Source: JAADHX01 sp964569385 (lineage in GTDB: Bacteria > Actinomycetota > Acidimicrobiia > Acidimicrobiales > Poriferisodalaceae). Taken from it: a stretch of DNA of 54,356 bases. The stretch spans positions 1 through 54,356 of the forward strand of contig CAZMUM010000036.1 in assembly GCA_964569385.1 (NCBI GenBank), written 5' to 3'. The notes below the pieces were generated by a model, which saw only the letters and a list, made by a program, of their open reading frames with translations, ran no database searches and was not told where the DNA came from. The position numbers and the translations under genes are program-made. This document shows positions 17,420 to 25,800 of this stretch, piece after piece (the stretch's first letter is position 1; each line of letters starts with the position of its first letter).

Positions 17420-18645
17420 CGACGATCTTGACGCTGAACGCCGGCAGCTCATCACTCAAGTTCGCCCTCTACGCCAACGAGGAGGGCGGGCTTCGCCTCC
17501 GCATGCGGGGTGCGGTCACCGACACCGACACCGACATGGCAACGCTCAGTACCGGCCTTGGCGACACAACCACAGCGGTGTCGCTGGCCGGCCGCGGCCA
17601 AGCGGCCGTGTTCGACGCGGTCCGCGAAGCGATGGCTGCCGTCGCCGCGCCAGATTGTGTGGTGCACCGCCTTGTTCGAGGGAGGCCAGGCGACCGAGGC
17701 CCAGTAGTTGTGACCCCGGCCTTACTCGCCGCCCTCCACCTAGCCGAAGCCCTCGCACCACTCCATCTCCCGGCAGAACTCGACCTTATCCACATCGTCG
17801 AGCGCGACCTCGCCGGCATCACGCAGATCGCCTGTTTCGACACGGACTTCCACCACGACATGCCAGAAGTAGCCGCCCGCTACCCACTAACCAAGACCCT
17901 CCACGACCAAGGCCTACGCCGCTACGGCTTCCACGGACTTTCCTATGAATCGATCCTCGATCACCTTGGCCCGACCCGCCGCGACAAGATCGTCATGGCT
18001 CACCTCGGACACGGCGCCAGTCTCGCCGCGGTCCACAACGGCAGATCGATCGACACCACCATGGGCTTCACACCCACCGGCGGTCTGGTCATGGCCACCC
18101 GCAGCGGCGACCTCGACCCCGGCCTGATAGTCCACCTACTCAGAATGGGTTACGAACCCGAAACGCTCGACGAACTCTTCAACGGCAATGCCGGCCTTCT
18201 GGGATTGTCTGGCACGACTAGTGACATACGATTGCTGCTCGAACGGCGCGACAGCGACCCGAGAGCCGCCCTCGCAATCGCCGTGTACTGCCACAGTGCG
18301 CGACGCCATCTCGGCGCCCTCGTCGCCACTCTCGACGGCATCGACACCCTCGTGTTCACCGGCGGCGTCGGTGAACACGCTGCGCCGATCCGCGCCGCGA
18401 TCTGTGACGGGCTGCACCACCTCGGCCTCGCTATCGACGCTCAGGCAAACGACACGAACCAGACGCTGATCTCGGAGCTGGCAAGCACGGTCGAGGTCCT
18501 CGTGATCGGCGCAGACGAAGAACGCATGCTCGCCCAACACGCATCCACCCTCCTCCCGGCATCAACTGGCCACGAGCGGACAAACTCCGCAGACCCACCG
18601 AGACCTGGTGCAGCCAATCCCCCGACAACCGAGCAAGAGAAGTAG
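17416..18645 (+). CDS. ackA: Acetate kinase
   Basis: Acetate kinase makes ATP and acetate from acetyl phosphate and ADP. It is 409 residues and opens with TILTLNAGSSSLKFALY (signature 1). Further motifs are FDTDFHHDMPEVAARYPL, RRYGFHGLSYESI, MAHLGHGASLAAVHNG and VFTGGVGEHAAPIR. The loop that usually reads GHRVVHGG is here VVHRLVRGRPGD, a mild divergence. The ATG overlaps the xfp stop by ATGA, so translation is coupled. The start was set there because the longer open frame upstream lies inside xfp in another frame. Together with xfp it forms a phosphoketolase shunt. Confidence 0.94.
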   Translation: MTTILTLNAGSSSLKFALYANEEGGLRLRMRGAVTDTDTDMATLSTGLGDTTTAVSLAGRGQAAVFDAVREAMAAVAAPDCVVHRLVRGRPGDRGPVVVTPALLAALHLAEALAPLHLPAELDLIHIVERDLAGITQIACFDTDFHHDMPEVAARYPLTKTLHDQGLRRYGFHGLSYESILDHLGPTRRDKIVMAHLGHGASLAAVHNGRSIDTTMGFTPTGGLVMATRSGDLDPGLIVHLLRMGYEPETLDELFNGNAGLLGLSGTTSDIRLLLERRDSDPRAALAIAVYCHSARRHLGALVATLDGIDTLVFTGGVGEHAAPIRAAICDGLHHLGLAIDAQANDTNQTLISELASTVEVLVIGADEERMLAQHASTLLPASTGHERTNSADPPRPGAANPPTTEQEK

Positions 18646-18654
18646 AGGTTCCCG

Positions 18655-19437
18655 AAATGATCCAATATTGCCGACAACAGGCACCGACTACCGGGTCGTG
18701 CTTGCTCGACACCACGGATACGACCTCTACGGCTCCACAACAGCTGCGATGACTGGACTTTCGCTGGCCTCGACCCCGTCGGCGATCTGAGCGAGTTGCT
18801 CGCCGAGGCAGACGTCGTGGTTGACACCACCCCCAAAGGCATCGGCGCCGCCAACAGGGCCGTCTGCCAAGCAGCTGACGAGAAGGCGATCTTCCAGGGC
18901 GGGGAACCCCACGAACTCACCGATCGATCCTTTGTCGCACAAGCCAACTACAGCGAGGCGGTTGGCCAGCAGTTTGTTCGGGTCGTGTCGTGCAACACGA
19001 CCGCGATCGTACGTGTGCTCAATGCGTTCAAGACGCAGGGGCATCTTCGCCGAGCCCGCTTGACGCTGATCCGACGTGGCACCGACCCATGGGAATCAGA
19101 CCTTGGCGACATGATCAACACGCTGCTTCCAGAGCCGCCCATTCCATCGCACCAAGGGCCAGATGCGTTGACGTTGTTGCCCGGCCTGGATCTGGTCACG
19201 ATCGGAGCATCGGGACCGTTCAACCTGGCCCACGTCCACTTCGCTGTCATCGAAACACCAACCCCGATCACGGGGGCGAAGCCCTCGAGCTATTGGACAG
19301 TCAACGCGCAGTGCTCTCATCAGCGCCGATCAAGGCGTCGCAGCGCCAACTCGGCCCTCGCCAGCACCGAACCTGACCCGACCACCACCATCACGCCAAC
19401 CGACGCCGCCCTCGGTATCCGCTCACGACCCCCGTAG
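18655..19437 (+). pseudogene. Remnant of type II (archaeal-type) glyceraldehyde-3-phosphate dehydrogenase
   Basis: Fragments align to phosphorylating type II GAPDH. TGTDYRVVLARHHGYDLYG lies in one frame, then after a shift near 18750 come LSELLAEADVVVDTTPKGIG and AIFQGGEPHE. The active-site stretch is VVSCNTTAIVRVL, followed by HQGPDALTLLPGLDLVTIG. The N-terminal Rossmann GYGTIGK segment is absent because ackA ends immediately upstream. A further shift near 19280 destroys the C-terminus. The catalytic Cys is kept but the protein cannot be functional as read. It probably used the glyceraldehyde-3-P released by phosphoketolase. Type II GAPDH is rare in bacteria, so this gene was probably acquired. 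Confidence 0.78.
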
Positions 19438-19491
19438 GCGTGGCCGGCACCCTAGCGTCGCAGGGCTGCAGCGGACTAGAGACCCGCTCGA

Positions 19492-19659
19492 TCAGACGTG
19501 CGAATGATCATGAGGCTCTTCTGAGCTTTTGCTCTGTTCTGTCTTGCGGTGTTTGCCGTGGCCACCGTGCATGCCACAACCGTGGCCGCCTCGGTGCATG
19601 GCAATGAACAAGCCGATGAGGCCGACCCAGAGCCAGTTGTCGACAAGGAATGCAATCAT
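19492..19659 (-). CDS. Tiny His-rich single-helix membrane protein
   Basis: This 55-residue protein has one hydrophobic segment at its N-terminus (MIAFLVDNWLWVGLIGLFIA), then a His/Gly cluster (MHRGGHGCGMHGGHGKH) and a charged tail ending DHSHV. The ATG at 19659 is preceded by GAGAGGAGGG. A near-perfect DosR-like box lies 90 bp upstream. It lies 153 bp beyond the end of the glucan synthase gene on the same strand. The His-Met-Cys cluster suggests metal binding at the membrane face; it resembles small DUF2933-type proteins in layout only. No function is known. Confidence 0.68.
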   Translation of the reverse strand: MIAFLVDNWLWVGLIGLFIAMHRGGHGCGMHGGHGKHRKTEQSKSSEEPHDHSHV

Positions 19660-19748
19660 GACGATTCCCTCCTCTCAGCGGAACGGGTAGCAGTACCCCT
19701 CCCGAACACCTCTCCCTCCTAGGGTATATCGCACCGAGTGGGACCAGG

Positions 19749-19763
19749 AGGGTCGAAGGTCCC
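19749..19763 (-). promoter_or_regulatory. DosR-like box for the His-rich small protein
   Basis: Minus strand reads GGGACCTTCGACCCT, one mismatch to the consensus. GATATACCCTAGG follows about 20 bp later and contains a plausible -10 (GATATA). Confidence 0.66.
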
Positions 19764-19812
19764 ATCGTGCCCAAACTACGATCTCTGAACGTCCGAAGGC
19801 CGGGCACTATTT

Positions 19813-22800
19813 TCACGTGGATGTCCCAGGGTTCTGGAGACGGACCGTCACTTGGCAGGTCGATCCGTTCTTGGGGAGATCCACTAGGTTGCCTTCGATT
19901 GGGACGTTGTCGACAAGGACTTCGGTGATGTCTTGGTTGGCCGTGCGTGTGTTGTCGACCGTGACTTCGAGGACGCCGCCTGCGGTGCGCACCGTCGCCT
20001 GGAAACCGGGCCAGTGGCGTGGTAGTTGGGGCACGATTTGGAGTTGGTCTCCGCGTCGGCGGAGTCCGAGGATGGCCTCGACCCCGAGGCGCCAGGTCCA
20101 TGCCGCGGATCCGGTGTACCAGCTCCATCCGCCCCGGCCGATGTGTGGTTCGGCGCCGCCGATGTCGGCGGCAATGGCGTAGGGCTCGAGCCGGTAACGG
20201 GAGGTGGCTTCGGGGTTTTGGGTGTGTTCGATCGGGTTGAGCATGCGCAGGACCCGGGCGGCGGTGTCGCCGTCGCCTACTTCGGCGAACGCCCATCCCA
20301 GCCAGGCCGCGGCATGGCTGTATTGGCCTCCGTTTTCGCGAATACCGGGCGGGTACGCCTTGATGTAGCCGGGGTCTCGTGCGGTAAGATCGAAGGGAGG
20401 CCACAGGAGGCATACGAGCTGGTCGCGATCGCGGATCAGGGCCGATTCGGCGGATCGGAGGGCCTGGTTGCTTCGTTCCGGGTTCCCACCGTTGGAGAGG
20501 ACGGCCCAAGATTGGGCGATCGAGTCGATTCGACACTCGTCCGATGTTGTTGAGCCCCAAGGCTGCCCGTCGTCGTCGAAGGCACGGCGGTACCAGTGTC
20601 CGTCCCAACCCTCAGATTGCACGGCAGTGAAGACCGTCTGAGCCCGTTCTCGCCAGATTGCCGCAGCGTCGGAGTCGCCTCGACGGTCACAGAGTGTGGC
20701 GAAGTCTGAGGCGGCGGCGCCGGCAAACCAGCCCAACCAGACGCTTTCGCCGCGCCCGTTGGATCCGACCCGGTTCATCCCGTCGTTCCAGTCGCCGTCG
20801 CCAATGAGGGGCAGGCCGTGCGGTCCTTTGGTGAGTCCGGTTTCGAGGGCCCGTCGGCAGTGCTCGAACAGCGAAGCGCTCGTGGCCCCATGCTGGAACA
20901 GGCTGTACCGCTCATGCTCGTCCTCACCCAGTGGGGGCGCGGATAGGAACGGTATGTTCTCGTCCAGGATCTGCAGGTCTCCGGTCGCCTCGACGTAGTG
21001 GGCGGTCACGTAGGTGAGCCAGAGGAGGTCGTCTGAGCAGCGGGTGCGTACACCTCGCCCGAGTGGGGGGTGCCACCAGTGCAGGACGTCACCTTCTTCG
21101 AATTGGCGGCTCGCGCACTCGAGGATGTGTGCTCGTGTTCGTGAGGGGTCGCTGTGGACGAGGGCGAGAACGTCTTGGAGTTGGTCGCGGAATCCGAAGG
21201 CACCGCTTGACTGGTAGAAGCCTGTGCGGGCCAGGATGCGCGACGACAGCGCCTGGTAGAGGGCCCAACGGTTGATTAGCAGGTCCATGGCCGGTTCGGG
21301 AGTCTGCACGGTGATCGCAGACAGAATTGAGTCCCAGTGCGCAGCGAGTTGCTTTGATGCTTCGTCCACGGTGGCTGGCTCTTGCCAGCGGTGGGCGAGT
21401 TGGGTGGCGTGGTCTTCGTCTTGGCCTGCGCCGAGGATGAAGTGGGTGCGAATTTCTTCGCCCGGTCCTATCTCCAGATGCACTTGGAGGCTTCCGCAGG
21501 GGTCAACGCCAGCGCCCGTGTTTCCGACCAGCCCGACGCGGCGCAGGGCCGCCGGGGCTCCGGGGTCGCCTTCGTGCCCAAGGAACTCCTTTCGGTCCGC
21601 GGTGAAGCCGTGAGGTTCTCGGTCGGCGGTGAGGAAGGCGACCGTGTCGGCGAATTCGGGGTTCCATTGGTTTCGGGCGCGCAGGGACCGGGTTGGTGCG
21701 TCATAGTGCACGACCACATGAGACGCGTCGTCTTCGAAGGTGCGCCCGAGCAGCCAGCGTGCGTAGTAGGTGGCGGTAAGCCGTCGGGGTCGGTTCTCGT
21801 TATTGCGGACTCGCAGCTCAACGATCTTCACGGGGTCATCGGTTGGGACGAACACCCGGACCTGGGACTGGAGACCGCGGGTGGCCTGGCGCCACTCGGT
21901 GTAGCCGGCACCGTGTCGGATCTGGCAAGCGAGATCGGCACCGGCCGGACCGGGGGTCGGGCTCCACACTTCGACCGTTTCCTCGTCTCTTAGGTAGAGC
22001 GACTCGCCGGCAGGATCCAGGACAGGGTCGTTGGTCCAGGGGGTGAGGCGAAATTCCCCGCTGTTGCCAGCCCAGGTGTAGCCACCGCCGGTTTCGGTGA
22101 CGAGGCAGCCGAAGTTGTCGTTGGCCAGCACGTTGCACCAGGGGGCGGGGGTGCGCTGTCCCGGTTCGAGGTGGATCACGTATTCTCGGCCGTCGGGGGA
22201 GAACCCCCCGAGGCCGTTGTCGAACATGAGGTCTCGTGGCCGTACCAGGGCGGGCGTTGCAGCGAACTCGCCGGCGGCTCGGGTCGGATTCAGGCGTGGC
22301 AGTGGGCGAGTCTCAGACTCGCGAGGGACGAGTTGGTCACCCAACCGAGCCGCATCGGCGTCGAGAATCGCGCCGGCCGATACTGTAAGGAGCCGTCTCT
22401 GATCGTCGGAGATCTGATCGGCACGGACGAGGTGGATCCCGGCCCTGCGGCCGAGCCACTCGCCGGCATCGAGGTCATCCAGGAGCCGATGCACTTGTTC
22501 CCAGGTCTCATCCTGATAGCCGGTAGCTGATTGTGAGAGAACGACCAGATCGATCGCTGCACCCCGTTTCTGCCAGAGTTGGTGCGCCCGGAACAGGTCC
22601 GCCAGCATGGTGCCCTGGCCGCCGGTTTCGGTAAGGACTAGGAGCAGCGGATCGTCGCCTGAGATCCCAAGCCCCCAAAGATCTTGTTGTCCCAACCGGT
22701 TCGAAGCAACCTGATCGGAAGACGCTCGACGCCCCGAGCTCGGCGCCAGCAGCGAGGAGAGCAGTTCCTGGAACTCGGGGAGGCGTTGGGCCTCGAGGCC

Positions 22801-25800
22801 CGAACGTCCGGCCTCTCGAGCGGCTTCCACGCTGGCGTCGGACAAGAGCCACTCGAAGGAGGCAATGGTCTCATAGCGAGTCGCCGTCTCATCGACGGAC
22901 CGCCTCGTCGGCCCCGCAATGGTGACGAATGCGAGCTGCTCGGTGGCGTAGGGCGCCAGATGTACGGTCGCGCTGAGCGCCATGATCGGGTCGAGGGTGG
23001 CCCCCTCGGTGCCGGAAAGGCCTTCCTCGAGGGCTGCGGGTTGACGCGTGGTCCCGTTGCGACCCAGGAATCGCTCTCGGTCGGTGTCGAACCCGGCGAA
23101 GGCCACTGACGTCGAATCGGTGACCAGTCGGTGCATTACTACGGGGAACTGGTCGTCGGGGTTGCGGGGCCGGCGGGTGAAAACCAGCGCATCGAGCGCC
23201 GGGACATGGGTTCCCTGCACGAAAAGTTTGCTGAACGCCAGATGCCGGGCGTCGTCGCGCGACGGCGCGAGCACAACCTCGCCGTAGCTGGTGAACGAGA
23301 GTGACCGTGGCCGGTTGGTCTCGTTGACGACGGTGATTCGCCGAATCTCGATGTCGTCGGCCGCGCCGATTGCGATGTCGGTCCGAATGGCGATCCCGTT
23401 CTGGCGTCGGTGCAGCTCCACCATGTGGGCGTGGAACACGACATCTACGTTGGCTCCGTCGCCGCCGGTGGGCTGGCGCGCTACCGACCAGACAGATCCG
23501 GTTTTCTGGTCCTGGACGTAGATCCAGAGTCCGGCGTCATCGAGGGTTCCGTCCGGGATCGATCTGGTGATGGCATGCTCGCGCCAACTCAGCGCACCAC
23601 TGCCGGCTTCGCTCACCCGTGACGCGAGGCGGCCATTCCCCAAGACGTGCAGGCTCGGTCTGGCACCTCCAGGATTTGGGCGCCATGGGTAGAGCGTCGT
23701 CTGTGGACCGGGCCTTGTTCGCTCGCCGGGGGGCAGCGATTGCCGCGGCTCCTCGACTGGGAACCGTCCAGGTACTCGTTCTTGGAGGACCAGGTCTGTG
23801 GCTTGTACCCGGGCGTGGGCTTCGAACCGCCGCACCAGCGCGTCTTCGCACAGGAGGTTGTCGAGCGCCGCGAGGATCATTCCCTGGTGATGCGACATGT
23901 ATGAGGAGACAATCGTGTGGTCGCGCCCCTCGGGAAGGCGGCTGGGGGTGAAGTCGATCGCTTCGTAGAAGCCGTAGTTTCCGAGCATTCCAAGATCGTT
24001 AAGCCGCCGCAGATTCTGGGCCGCTGACGATGGAAACTGCGGGAGGGCCAGGGCCGTGGCGTAAGGGGCGACGACGAGGTCTTTGTCGAGGCCGCGCTTG
24101 CGCCCGAGACCCTGCACGCCGAACGCCCGGTATTGGTAGTTGTGGTCGGCATCGAAGGACGCGAAGCCGGACTCGGATATGCCCCAAGGGATGTTCCGGA
24201 GTTTGCCGTCGGCTATCTGTTCCAGGACCGCTGTTCGCTGACTGACGCCGAGCAGCGTTCTCGCCTGGCTACGCATGAGCAGCGGGGGCATGAGGTACTC
24301 GAACATGGTGCCGCCCCAGGAGAGTAGGCAAGGCGACCCCTCGATCTTGGTCAACGGGCGATCGAGCGAGAACCAGTGAGTGACCGGCACATCGCCCTTG
24401 GCGATAGCGACGAAGCTGGCTAACCGCGCTTCGGATGCGAGGAGGTCGTAATGGTTGGCGTCCATCTGATCGGCGGTGAGGTTGTATCCGATGAAGAAGT
24501 GTCGGACCCGACGGTCATAGAGCAATCCGAAGTCCATCCCGAGGGCCTCGGCTTCTGCGCGTGTGGACAGCTCAGAAAGATCCCTCTGGAGTTGTTGGGT
24601 GTTTGCGGCGCCCGCGGCGACAGCCTTCTCCAGGTCATCGAGCCAGGCGACAAGCCCCAAGTCAGCGTCACCCGATCGCTGTTCGGTGGACCATTGCATG
24701 CGGCAATCAGCGATGGCAGCCTGCGCCTCCTCGCACCGGGGCCCCACAAGGCCGAGTGGGATCGTCGGGGCGAGAAGGTCAGCGACCAGGGTGCAGAGTT
24801 GCGCCAAGTCCGGCGCTCCAGCGTGGGCGTGGGGAAGTTCGGGGGCCGAGTCGAGCACGGTGAGCCAGGGGGCGAGGAACTCGATCTCTTTTTGCATATC
24901 CAGAACCTGGCCGTGCACCCGTGTCAGCCAGAGCCGAAAGTCTCCAAGTGCGCTCAGGTCGACCGAGTCCCGATGCTTGGCGACCGTGTCGGCGAGCAGC
25001 TCTCCGATTTCGTGACACGGCACCTCTATCGCCAGCGCGGTACGGGCCCACGCCTCGGGCGTATTACGGGCGGCGACCGATAGCTGTTGCATGGCCTCGG
25101 CGCGCTGTCTGATATCGGCCATCTGCGACGGGTCGCCCACCACCAACCCGGCGATCTGGTCCACCAGGAGGGCGATCGTGTCATCTAAACCCTGCCATCG
25201 TTGGGGTGGCAGGACCGGCGCAGCCCCCAGCTCATAGAGGCCTGCTTCGAGGGCGAGGAGCGCGCCAGCCAGGTTTCCGCTGTCGACGGTCGAGACGTAG
25301 CGTGGCTCTAACGGTTCGAGCGTGGCTATGTCGTACCAGTTCAGGAGGTGACCGCGGTAGTGCTCGAGCCGGTCGACCGTACGAAGCGTGTTACGCAGGC
25401 GAAGCGTGAGCTGCTCGACGCCGATATATCCGAAATCGTAGGCAGCAAGTGTCGAAAGTAGAAGCATCCCGATGTTGGTGGGCGAGGTCCGCTCCGCGAT
25501 GACGTTGTTCGGGTCCTCCTGGTAGTTGTCTGGTGGGAGCCAGTGGCCGTCGGGACCGACGAAGGACTCGAAGAAGAACCAGGTGCGGCGCGCAATTCCT
25601 CGGAGGAAGTTCACGTCGTCGGCATCGGGCTGTTCGCGAACAACCTGTGTGGGTTGGCTGATACGGCGAGCGATTTCCGGTGATGCCGCCCACAGCACGA
25701 GCAAGGGAGCGGCGAACGGCAACGCGGTAGGGCGCGAAATCACCAGGATCGATGCGGTGGCAAGAGCTGCGAGCGGCGCCATCGCCATCTCGCGCCACGC

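Noticed and set aside
19508..20608. Long minus-strand frame overlapping the end of the glucan synthase
   Set aside because: It is Arg/Pro-rich shadow sequence. The real genes there are the glucan synthase and the 55-residue His-rich protein in another frame.
21382..21993. Plus-strand frame of about 200 residues inside the glucan synthase gene
   Set aside because: Antisense of a well-supported coding region with no ribosome site or family; typical of high-GC DNA.
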